64,000 nt of DNA from Flavobacterium paronense. Lineage in GTDB: Bacteria; Bacteroidota; Bacteroidia; Flavobacteriales; Flavobacteriaceae. Position numbers and translations under genes: made by a program. The notes under the pieces are model-generated. The model ran no database searches, was not told the DNA's origin, and worked only from the letters and a program-made list of their open reading frames with translations. This document shows positions 45,346 to 52,490 of the stretch, in pieces (positions within the stretch are counted from its first letter, which is position 1; the number at the start of each line of letters is the position of its first letter). The stretch is taken from assembly GCF_030409795.1 (NCBI RefSeq), contig NZ_JAUFQN010000019.1:3038001-3102000 (forward strand), in the 5' to 3' direction.

Positions 45346-46776
45346 TTATTCTATTTCAGATACTCTCAAGGTATTTACCATTCCTTTATCAGCAACAGGC
45401 ATCGCTGCAAGATTGATAAGCATATCGCCTTTTTTCACATAACCATTGGTTTTAGCAATATCATTTACATCATCAACGGTATCATCAGTGCTTACAAATT
45501 TATCATAAAAGAAAGCATTAACTCCCCAAAGCAGACTCAATTGTGTCAAAATTCTTTTGTTAGAAGTATAGACTAAAATATGAGCAGAAGGGCGCCAAGC
45601 CGAGATTTGAAAGGCAGTGTATCCACTATTTGTTAGTGTTGAAATGGCTTTTGCTTTAATCTCATTGGCCATAATCGCAGCGTGATAACAAATCGATTTT
45701 GTTATAAAACGTTTTGTTCTAACGTGAGGCGGATTTTGTGGCACAAGTATTAAAGGTGAATCTTCAACAGCTTCAATAATTTGTGTCATTTTTTCAATTA
45801 CTTCTACAGGATAATTTCCAACAGAAGTTTCTCCAGATAACATTACGGCATCAGCACCATCCATTACAGAGTTGGCTACGTCATTTACTTCGGCACGAGT
45901 TGGTGTTAAACTGGTTATCATCGTTTCCATCATCTGTGTTGCCACAATTACTGGAATACGAGCTGTTTTTGCTCTGTGAATTAATTTCTTTTGAATTAAC
46001 GGAACTTCATGCGCCGGAATTTCAACTCCCAAATCACCACGAGCCACCATTAATCCATCACAGAAAGCAACAATTTTATCAATGTTTTCTACCGCTTCTG
46101 GCTTTTCGATTTTGGCAATAATTGGAATTTTATACTCAGAATGTTTGGAAATCAAATCTTGCAGTTCTTCTAAATCGGCCGGAGTTCTAACAAACGAAAG
46201 GGCAATCCAATCTACTTTTTGTTCGATAGCAAAAATGGCATCTTTGATATCTTTTTTTGTCAAAGCCGGAAGAGATACTTTTGTATTCGGAAGGTTTACC
46301 CCTTTTTTAGATTTTAAAGGGCCACCTTGAATTACTTTACAAACTACTTCCGTTGTTCCGTTAGTTTCCAATGCTTCAAACATTAGTTTTCCATCGTCTA
46401 ACAGAATCTTTTCACCCGGATTTACGTCTCTTGGAAATTCTTTATAGTTCATGTAAACACGTTCTTTTGTACCAGGAATATCTTCGGCAGTTTGGAAAGT
46501 GATAATATCTCCAGGGTTTACAACAACGTCTTCTTTCATAACACCAACACGAAGTTTAGGACCTTGTAGATCGCCTAAAATTGCGGTAGTGTAACCAAAT
46601 TCATCGTTCAAACTTCTTATGATATCGATTCTTTCTTTTACATCAGCATAATCGGCATGAGAAAAATTAACACGAAAAACATTCACTCCGGCATCAATCA
46701 TTTTTTTGATTACTTCCTTAGAACTACATGCCGGGCCAAGTGTGGCTACAATTTTGGTTTTTTTTCTGGTTGGCAT
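45346..46776 (-). CDS. pyk: pyruvate kinase
   Basis: A 476-residue glycolytic enzyme making ATP and pyruvate from phosphoenolpyruvate. Signatures: ATLGPACSSKEVI and VFRVNFSHADY at the N-terminus, IAKIEKPEAVENID (catalytic Lys), GLMVARGDLGVEIP with metal ligands and VIVATQMMETMI. The C-terminal regulatory domain is complete. It lies between IPExxxVDY (5 bp upstream) and BI-1, likely one transcript with rnc. Confidence 0.97.
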   Translation of the reverse strand: MPTRKKTKIVATLGPACSSKEVIKKMIDAGVNVFRVNFSHADYADVKERIDIIRSLNDEFGYTTAILGDLQGPKLRVGVMKEDVVVNPGDIITFQTAEDIPGTKERVYMNYKEFPRDVNPGEKILLDDGKLMFEALETNGTTEVVCKVIQGGPLKSKKGVNLPNTKVSLPALTKKDIKDAIFAIEQKVDWIALSFVRTPADLEELQDLISKHSEYKIPIIAKIEKPEAVENIDKIVAFCDGLMVARGDLGVEIPAHEVPLIQKKLIHRAKTARIPVIVATQMMETMITSLTPTRAEVNDVANSVMDGADAVMLSGETSVGNYPVEVIEKMTQIIEAVEDSPLILVPQNPPHVRTKRFITKSICYHAAIMANEIKAKAISTLTNSGYTAFQISAWRPSAHILVYTSNKRILTQLSLLWGVNAFFYDKFVSTDDTVDDVNDIAKTNGYVKKGDMLINLAAMPVADKGMVNTLRVSEIE

Positions 46777-46781
46777 TATAT

Positions 46782-47267
46782 TTAAAAAATTAAATTATTT
46801 TTTGACTTTATTTTTTCTACTTCTACAGCGTAAACAGTGCTTACTCTGTCTATTTTTTTTATACAACTTGCAATTTTTAGTACATCAATATTGACTTCTC
46901 CATTTTCGATTTTTAAAAAATAATCTACTTTTTTAAACTCGGGAATCAAATAAATTTTTGTCGAAAATTTGTTGTTGCTTTCGGCAAACAATCCTTGATT
47001 GCTATTTTGTGATGGAACAAAGACATCATTTTGATTTTGAACTAAATTCCATGCAATATCTTTTGAATCTTCATAAACAAATCTTGTAAACTGAGTTTCA
47101 CCTTCTTTGTTGCTGATTTGAATATTGCAATTATTTTTTTTAAGAGTAATTGGCAATTTTTGATTAATATAATAAGCCAAGCGATAATCTTCTAATGAAG
47201 TATGAATGGCAATTAATTGATAATCTATTTCGTCAAACTCTTCAAGATGCAATTTGTGAACAGCCAT
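46782..47267 (-). CDS. IPExxxVDY family protein
   Basis: A 161-residue cytosolic protein carrying the eponymous motif IPEFKKVDY (about residue 110-118). N-terminal LDEIDYQLIAIHTSLEDYRLAYYIN pattern also fits this small Bacteroidota-only family of unknown function. It is encoded between rnc and pyk, 5 bp before pyk, a neighbourhood that seems conserved in Flavobacteriaceae. Confidence 0.85.
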   Translation of the reverse strand: MAVHKLHLEEFDEIDYQLIAIHTSLEDYRLAYYINQKLPITLKKNNCNIQISNKEGETQFTRFVYEDSKDIAWNLVQNQNDVFVPSQNSNQGLFAESNNKFSTKIYLIPEFKKVDYFLKIENGEVNIDVLKIASCIKKIDRVSTVYAVEVEKIKSKNNLIF

Positions 47268-47381
47268 AAATTTGCAAAATAAGTTGTAAATATAGTTTAT
47301 CTGTTACAGATTTTCGCAAACAACGTTTTAGCTTAACGTTATTTTATGAACGAAAACGTTGTAGTTTTTTAGGAATCTGCA

Positions 47382-48122
47382 TTATTTTTTGTTAATTTTT
47401 TCTTGAAATACAAAATATGCGCGTTGTGCCGCTTTCTCTTCTGCCTTCTTTTTAGACGTCGCTCTAGCTTTAGCTATCACTTTATCATCGATACTAAGTT
47501 TAACACCAAAATATTTTTGACCATCGTTGCCGTTGTCATCAAAAACATCAAAATAAAATGATTTCTTTTCCTTTTGGCACCATTCAATAAGTAAGCTCTT
47601 GTAACTAATAACCTTTCCTTCTAATTTGGCAATATCAACATAAGGAACTATGACGCTTTTTTGAATAAACTTTTCACAAAAACCATAGCCTTTATCAAGA
47701 AAAATGGCGCCAACTAATGCTTCAAAAATATTACCATGTATGTTTTCCCCAAAGTGTTGTGTGGGAACCTTACTTTCTACAAATCGGATTAAATCTAAAT
47801 CTCTTCCTAACTCGTTTAGATGTTCTCGACTCACAATTTTTGAGCGCATTTTAGTTAAATAACCTTCGTCGCCAGCTGGAGCTTCATTATAAAGATAGGC
47901 TGCAATTACTGAACTTAACATAGCATCTCCTAAAAATTCTAAACGCTCATAATTCATCGGATTCCCTTTTAAATCCATTTGATTTGTGGAGCGATGAGTA
48001 AATGCTTTTTGGTAGTAAATTATAGATTGAGGCTTGAAACCTATTACATTTTGAATTTCGTTAAAAAAAATCCCGTCCTCAGTTGAACGGGATTTTTGAA
48101 ATATATTTTTTAGAATTTTCAT
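47382..48122 (-). CDS. rnc: ribonuclease III
   Basis: A 246-residue double-strand-specific endoribonuclease that processes rRNA and other structured RNAs. The signature ERLEFLGDAMLSSVIAAYL holds Glu62 and Asp66; the second catalytic patch is EALVGAIFLDKGY. A C-terminal dsRNA-binding domain follows (about 175-242, SYKSLLIEWCQ to KKKAEEKAAQRAY). It overlaps nothing but lies 6 bp after fabF, so it is in the acpP-fabF-rnc unit found in many bacteria. Confidence 0.96.
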   Translation of the reverse strand: MKILKNIFQKSRSTEDGIFFNEIQNVIGFKPQSIIYYQKAFTHRSTNQMDLKGNPMNYERLEFLGDAMLSSVIAAYLYNEAPAGDEGYLTKMRSKIVSREHLNELGRDLDLIRFVESKVPTQHFGENIHGNIFEALVGAIFLDKGYGFCEKFIQKSVIVPYVDIAKLEGKVISYKSLLIEWCQKEKKSFYFDVFDDNGNDGQKYFGVKLSIDDKVIAKARATSKKKAEEKAAQRAYFVFQEKINKK

Positions 48123-48128
48123 CTAAAA

Positions 48129-49382
48129 TTAGTCTTGTAATTTTTTGAATAAAACACAGGCATTGTGACCTCCAAATCCAAAAGTATTACTCATGGCCAC
48201 ATTGATTTCTCTTTTCTGAGCTTTATTCAAAGTTAAGTTTAAACTTGGGTCAATATTTTCATCTACAACAGTATGGTTAATTGTCGGAGGAACAATTCCA
48301 TATTTCATAGCCAAAATAGAAGCAATAGCTTCAATAGCTCCTGCCGCACCAAGTAAATGGCCAGTCATTGATTTGGTTGAATTGATATTGATATTTTTAG
48401 CGTGATCTCCAAAAACAGCACTAATCGCCTTTAATTCGGCCACATCTCCAAGTGGTGTTGAAGTTCCGTGAGTGTTAATGTGGTCAATTTGTTCTGGTTT
48501 CATTCCGGCATCGCGAAGCGTATTATTCATAACCGCAATAACGCCAATTCCTTCCGGATGTGGAGCTGTTAAATGATAAGCATCTGACGACATTCCGCCA
48601 CCGCCAACTTCACAATATATTTTAGCACCACGTGCTTTAGCATGTTCGTATTCTTCTAAAACTAATGCTCCAGCACCTTCACCAAGAACAAATCCGTCAC
48701 GGGTAGCATCAAAAGGTCTTGAAGCTGTTTCAGGACTATCATTTCTGGTAGACAAGGCTTGCATCGAATTAAATCCACCCATTCCGGCAATAGTAACTGC
48801 CGCTTCTGAACCACCGGAAATAATGACATCACACATTCCTAAACGAATGTAATTGAAAGCGTCAATCATGGCATTGGCAGAGGAAGCACAAGCAGAAACA
48901 GTTGTGTAATTTGGACCCATAAAACCATTTCTCATTGAAATATGTGCAGGGGCAATATCGGCAATCATTTTAGGTATAAAGAAAGGATTAAAACGGGGTG
49001 TTCCATCGCCTTGAGCATAGCTGATTACTTCGTCTTGAAAAGTTTCTAATCCGCCAATTCCGGCGCCCCAAATTACACCAACTCTTTGTTTGTCAACATT
49101 AGTATCTGTAATTCCGGCATCTGCAATAGCTTCCTGACTTGCAGCCACAGCATATTGAGCAAACTTATCCATTCTTCTTGCCTCTTTGCGATCCATATAT
49201 TCTTCAATGTTGAAGTTTTTGACCTCGCAAGCAAATTTTGTCTTATGCTTTTCGGTATCGTAATAGGTAATTGGAGCTGCACCACTAACACCATTAATTA
49301 AAGCGTTCCAATACTCGGAAATGTTATTTCCAATTGGGGTTATTGCTCCTAAACCAGTTACTACAACTCGTTTTAATGTCAT
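48129..49382 (-). CDS. fabF: 3-oxoacyl-[ACP] synthase II
   Basis: A 417-residue condensing enzyme elongating acyl-ACP with malonyl-ACP in fatty-acid synthesis. The catalytic triad is intact: Cys165 (VSACASSAN), His305 (NTHGTSTP) and His342 (KSMTGHLLGAAGAIE). Full length. It follows acpP (175 bp gap with hairpin) and precedes rnc. A CAAATATA on the plus strand (49432-49439) gives a TATATTTG -7 box on the minus strand, 50 bp upstream, so it may have its own promoter in addition. Confidence 0.97.
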   Translation of the reverse strand: MTLKRVVVTGLGAITPIGNNISEYWNALINGVSGAAPITYYDTEKHKTKFACEVKNFNIEEYMDRKEARRMDKFAQYAVAASQEAIADAGITDTNVDKQRVGVIWGAGIGGLETFQDEVISYAQGDGTPRFNPFFIPKMIADIAPAHISMRNGFMGPNYTTVSACASSANAMIDAFNYIRLGMCDVIISGGSEAAVTIAGMGGFNSMQALSTRNDSPETASRPFDATRDGFVLGEGAGALVLEEYEHAKARGAKIYCEVGGGGMSSDAYHLTAPHPEGIGVIAVMNNTLRDAGMKPEQIDHINTHGTSTPLGDVAELKAISAVFGDHAKNININSTKSMTGHLLGAAGAIEAIASILAMKYGIVPPTINHTVVDENIDPSLNLTLNKAQKREINVAMSNTFGFGGHNACVLFKKLQD

Positions 49383-49514
49383 AATTTATTTTTTACAATT
49401 GTATTTAAACAAATAATACCCATGTTTTCTTCAAATATAATCATTAAAGAGACAAGGGTATTTCAATATTTTGAGATTGAATATCAATCAGTTTACTTTT
49501 TTAGTAAAAATAAT

Positions 49515-49549
49515 AAAAATCCGTGAAACTAATTATAGTCTCACGGATT
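49515..49549 (-). terminator. hairpin between acpP and fabF (terminator or attenuator)
   Basis: On the minus strand, AATCCGTGA and its complement enclose a 14-nt loop and are followed by a T-rich run, 8 bp after the acpP stop. It probably ends most acpP transcripts, giving more acpP than fabF mRNA. Confidence 0.75.
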
Positions 49550-49557
49550 AGTAATTA

Positions 49558-49794
49558 TTATTTTTTTGCTTCTTCGATGTAAGAAATAGCTTGACCTACA
49601 GTAGCAATGTTTTCAGCTTGGTCGTCTGGAATTTGAATGTCAAATTCTTTTTCGAACTCCATAATCAACTCAACAGTGTCTAATGAATCAGCTCCTAAAT
49701 CATTTGTGAAGCTTGCTTCTGTTACAACTTCGTTTTCATCAACGCCTAATTTGTCTACAATAATCGCTTTAACTCTTGATGCAATGTCTGACAT
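49558..49794 (-). CDS. acpP: acyl carrier protein
   Basis: A 78-residue acidic carrier protein of fatty-acid synthesis. The 4'-phosphopantetheine attachment Ser37 lies in [15 protein letters not shown]. The start is at 49794 (MSDIASRV), as in all ACPs; an in-frame upstream ATG at 49827 would add eleven unlikely residues. Upstream boxes TTG-N18-TATTTTTG support transcription from here. Followed by a hairpin and fabF. Confidence 0.97.
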   Translation of the reverse strand: MSDIASRVKAIIVDKLGVDENEVVTEASFTNDLGADSLDTVELIMEFEKEFDIQIPDDQAENIATVGQAISYIEEAKK

Positions 49795-49824
49795 AATTTC
49801 TAATTTTAAATTTAAATTTGTTGG

Positions 49825-49853
49825 CAAAAATAAAAAACTTTATTTTAAAACAA
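49825..49853 (-). promoter_or_regulatory. acpP promoter (TTG-N18-TATTTTTG)
   Basis: On the minus strand TTG at 49853-49851 and TATTTTTG at 49832-49825, 30 bp before the acpP ATG. The position also argues against the upstream ATG at 49827. Confidence 0.6.
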
Positions 49854-50044
49854 CCTTTTTGTTAGTAAATGTGACCACGAAAATAAAAAATTTATTTCAG
49901 AATCTTGTAAACTCATGGTTTTAATTCAAGTATTTATGCTTTTTTTGTGCTGTAATTTTATTTTGAATGAAATCGCCATAGCCAATTAAACAATTATAAT
50001 GACGGCGATTCCATATTCCTTTGAAAAACAATGTTATCTTCCAT

Positions 50045-50608
50045 ATGAAAAAGATTTTGCTTTTTGCTTCAGGCACTGGTTCCAATGTGGAAAATATAAT
50101 TCAATACTTCAAAAATCATCATGACATTATTGTAGTCGGCGTCTTCACTAATAACCCTAATGCCAAAGTTTTAGATAAAGCAAAAACCCATAATGTTCCA
50201 ACACTTATCTTTACCAAAGAAGAACTTAATGAAGGTTTTGTTTTGAATAAAATAAACGAACTCCAACCCGATTTGATTGTTTTGGCAGGATTTTTATGGA
50301 AAATGCCTGAAGAAATTGTTACTGCTTATCCGAATAAAATCATCAATATCCATCCGGCTTTATTACCAAAATATGGCGGGAAAGGCATGTATGGCATGAA
50401 AGTGCATCAAACGGTTTTGGATAATAAAGAAAAAGAAACCGGAATTACCATTCACTATGTCAACGAACATTATGATGAAGGCGAATTTATCTTTCAGCAA
50501 AAAGTAAGCATCGAAAATTGCGCTTCCGCAGATGAAATCGCATTCAAAATCCACGAATTAGAACACAACCATTTTCCAAAAATAATTGAGAGATTGTTAG
50601 AAGGTTAG
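50045..50608 (+). CDS. purN: phosphoribosylglycinamide formyltransferase
   Basis: A 187-residue purine-synthesis enzyme transferring formyl from 10-formyl-THF to GAR. Start MKKILLFASGTGSNVENI holds the phosphate loop; KIINIHPALLPKYGGKGMYG has the catalytic Asn/His, and HYVNEHYDEGEFIFQ the catalytic Asp. The ATG at 50045 fits the family; an upstream in-frame TTG at 50021 would add eight residues and is less likely. The gene lies divergently from acpP. Confidence 0.95.
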   Translation: MKKILLFASGTGSNVENIIQYFKNHHDIIVVGVFTNNPNAKVLDKAKTHNVPTLIFTKEELNEGFVLNKINELQPDLIVLAGFLWKMPEEIVTAYPNKIINIHPALLPKYGGKGMYGMKVHQTVLDNKEKETGITIHYVNEHYDEGEFIFQQKVSIENCASADEIAFKIHELEHNHFPKIIERLLEG

Positions 50609-50645
50609 ATTATTAGACTTCTTAGAAGAACTTCTATCTTTACAA

Positions 50646-50676
50646 AATCTAACTATCTAAAATCTAAGCAGTCTAA
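50646..50676 (+). repeat. irregular TCTAA repeat before rnhA
   Basis: TCTAA recurs at 50648, 50656, 50663 and 50672, at 7-9 bp intervals, ending at the rnhA ATG; a TATCTTTA octamer (50635-50642) precedes it. Confidence 0.45.
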
Positions 50677-50677
50677 A

Positions 50678-51157
50678 ATGTCTCATCAAGTTCACATCTA
50701 CACTGACGGTGCTGCCAAAGGAAATCCCGGAAACGGTGGTTATGGAGTTGTAATGGAATTAGTAGGTTCAACTTATAAAAAAGAATTTTACGAAGGATTT
50801 CGACACACAACCAATAACCGAATGGAATTGCTGGCGGTAATCGTTGGTTTGGAAAAAATAACAAAACCTAATATGAAAGTTTTAGTTATTTCCGATTCAA
50901 AGTATGTTGTAGATGCAGTAGAAAAGAAATGGGTTTTTGGATGGGAGAAAAAGGGTTTCAAAGACAAAAAGAATCCAGACTTATGGATGCGCTTTCTGAA
51001 AATTTACCGCCAGCATCAAGTAGATTTCAAATGGATTAAAGGCCATAACAATCATCCACAAAACGAACGCTGTGATGAATTAGCCGTCTATGCATCGGGT
51101 TTGCCCAACCTATCTGTGGATGCTTTTTATGAAAAAGAAGAGCAAAAACTGCTGTAA
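50678..51157 (+). CDS. rnhA: ribonuclease HI
   Basis: A 159-residue nuclease removing RNA from RNA-DNA hybrids. The catalytic set is visible: Asp10 (IYTDGAAKGNPG), Glu50 (NNRMELLAVI), Asp73 (VISDSKYVVDA) and the C-terminal HNNHPQNERCDELA with His126 and Asp133. The basic-handle region (KKGFKDKKNPDLW) is present. It lies 69 bp after purN, with a TATCTTTA-like box and a short-repeat leader between. Confidence 0.95.
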   Translation: MSHQVHIYTDGAAKGNPGNGGYGVVMELVGSTYKKEFYEGFRHTTNNRMELLAVIVGLEKITKPNMKVLVISDSKYVVDAVEKKWVFGWEKKGFKDKKNPDLWMRFLKIYRQHQVDFKWIKGHNNHPQNERCDELAVYASGLPNLSVDAFYEKEEQKLL

Positions 51158-51233
51158 TCACAGTCTTCCATTTCTGTGACAACCCCTAGACTTTCCCCGA
51201 TACTCTTATTAATTGCTTTGCCTTTCTTCGGTT

Positions 51234-51334
51234 TGACTATATAAAAACACTATACTACCTTTATAATGATTCTATAAAAAACAACATTTTTTATAGAGTT
51301 TTTATAGACTCGTTATAGACTCATTATAGATTCA
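51234..51334. repeat. inverted array of 11-bp repeats (four forward, 13-bp centre, four reverse)
   Basis: Forward units at 51234, 51245, 51256 and 51267 approximate TGAxTCTATAA; after a 13-bp AT-rich centre, units at 51291, 51302, 51313 and 51324 read TTATAGACTCG or close (TTATAGAGTTT, TTATAGACTCA, TTATAGATTCA). Total plan 44-13-44 bp. The innermost arms form a perfect CTATAAAAAA / TTTTTTATAG hairpin. The reverse complement of the best unit, CGAGTCTATAA, matches the 21736 array core. Confidence 0.85.
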
Positions 51335-51360
51335 CTACGAATAAATTATCTCCAAAACTT

Positions 51361-51392
51361 TTAAACCTATAAACTTTTAAACTTCTAAACTA
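51361..51392 (+). repeat. 8-bp tandem repeat before the PfkB kinase gene
   Basis: Four consecutive octamers of consensus TTTTAAAC (others CTATAAAC, TTCTAAAC), in a 57-base stretch without G (51340-51396), just upstream of the -7 box. Confidence 0.65.
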
Positions 51393-51399
51393 AAGTTTA

Positions 51400-51407
51400 T
51401 CTTTGCG
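51400..51407 (+). promoter_or_regulatory. -7 box of the PfkB kinase gene
   Basis: TATCTTTG, followed by CGCC, 22 bp before the ATG. No TTG at -33; the octamer repeats occupy that place. Confidence 0.5.
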
Positions 51408-51429
51408 CCTTTAATTTGAAACACAGATA

Positions 51430-52356
51430 ATGAATAAACTTTTAATAGTAGGAACGGTTGCTTTTGACGCTATCGAAACACCTTTTGGTAAAACAGACAA
51501 AATTTTAGGCGGAGCAGGAACATTTATTGGTTTATCGGCTTCGCATTTTAACTTGCAATCGGCTATTGTTTCGGTTGTTGGCGATGATTTTCCACAGGAA
51601 TATTTAGATTTATTAACGTCAAGAAATATTGATATTTCAGGGCTTGAAGTGGTAAAAGATGGAAAAACGTTTTTTTGGAGCGGCCGTTATCACAACGATA
51701 TGAACTCAAGAGATACCTTGGCTACCGAATTAAATGTGTTGGCTGATTTCAACCCAATTGTTCCTGAAAATTTTAAAGATGCCGATGTTGTGATGTTAGG
51801 AAACTTACATCCAATTGTACAAACGGGTGTTTTGAATCAATTAACTCAAAAACCAAAACTAGTAGTATTAGATACAATGAATTTTTGGATGGATTGTGCT
51901 TTACCTGAATTATTAGACGTAATCAAACGTGTCGACGTAATAACTATTAATGATGAAGAAGCACGTCAATTGTCTGGAGAATATTCTTTGGTAAAAGCCG
52001 CTAAAAAAATCCACACTATGGGACCAAAATATGTGGTTATTAAAAAAGGAGAACATGGCGCGTTGATTTTCCATGACCACGAAATTTTCTTTGCACCTGC
52101 ATTGCCTTTAGCAGATGTGTTTGATCCAACTGGTGCCGGAGATACTTTCGCCGGTGGATTTGCCGGATTCATTGCACAACAAGGTGATATTTCATTTGAA
52201 ACGATGAAAACCGCTATTATACAAGGTTCCAACTTAGCTTCGTTTTGCGTTGAAAAATTTGGAACCGAAAGAATGTTGACTTTGACAAAACAAGAAGTTA
52301 ACCAGCGACTAAAACAATTCAAAGCGTTAACACAATTTGAAATAGAATTATCATAA
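51430..52356 (+). CDS. PfkB family sugar/nucleoside kinase
   Basis: A 308-residue ribokinase-fold kinase. The anion-hole and catalytic motif DPTGAGDTFAGGFAGF is near residue 236-251, and the N-terminal Gly-pair motif is GGAGTFIGLSASHF. The nearest characterised relatives are ribokinase-, adenosine kinase- and fructokinase-like; the substrate cannot be set. The terminator follows 4 bp after the stop, so the gene is its own unit upstream of the amidotransferase. Confidence 0.88.
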   Translation: MNKLLIVGTVAFDAIETPFGKTDKILGGAGTFIGLSASHFNLQSAIVSVVGDDFPQEYLDLLTSRNIDISGLEVVKDGKTFFWSGRYHNDMNSRDTLATELNVLADFNPIVPENFKDADVVMLGNLHPIVQTGVLNQLTQKPKLVVLDTMNFWMDCALPELLDVIKRVDVITINDEEARQLSGEYSLVKAAKKIHTMGPKYVVIKKGEHGALIFHDHEIFFAPALPLADVFDPTGAGDTFAGGFAGFIAQQGDISFETMKTAIIQGSNLASFCVEKFGTERMLTLTKQEVNQRLKQFKALTQFEIELS

Positions 52357-52360
52357 ATTT

Positions 52361-52386
52361 ATGCCTCGAATTTTCGGGGCATTTTT
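52361..52386 (+). terminator. terminator of the PfkB kinase gene
   Basis: Stem ATGCCTCGAA / TTCGGGGCAT (one T-G pair) and T5 tract, 4 bp after the stop. Confidence 0.85.
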
Positions 52387-52402
52387 GTTTAAAAGAAAAG
52401 TA

Positions 52403-52456
52403 GCCACTAATTCACAGATTGCAAATAAAATTTATTAAAATCAGTGAATCAGTGGC
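52403..52456. repeat. inverted repeat in leader of the amidophosphoribosyltransferase gene
   Basis: Arms of 18 bp (GCCACTAATTCACAGATT and, 18 bp later, AATCAGTGAATCAGTGGC) pair at 16 of 18 positions. The second arm resembles the ATTCGTGCATTCGTGG leader segment of hppD in pattern. Confidence 0.6.
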
Positions 52457-52490
52457 AATAAAAAAGCAACACAACTAAATAAATACAACG

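Noticed and set aside
47321..47361. Inverted repeat CAACGTTTT / AAAACGTTG between rnc and the IPExxxVDY gene as a terminator
   Set aside because: The loop is 23 nt and there is no proper T-tract on the minus strand; it may be chance among several AACGTT copies.
49795..49827. Upstream ATG for acpP
   Set aside because: ACPs begin at MSDIA-type starts; the upstream ATG lies in the probable promoter -7 box.
51158..51179. Hairpin TCACAG / CTGTGA just after rnhA as a terminator
   Set aside because: Only six pairs and no T-tract after it.
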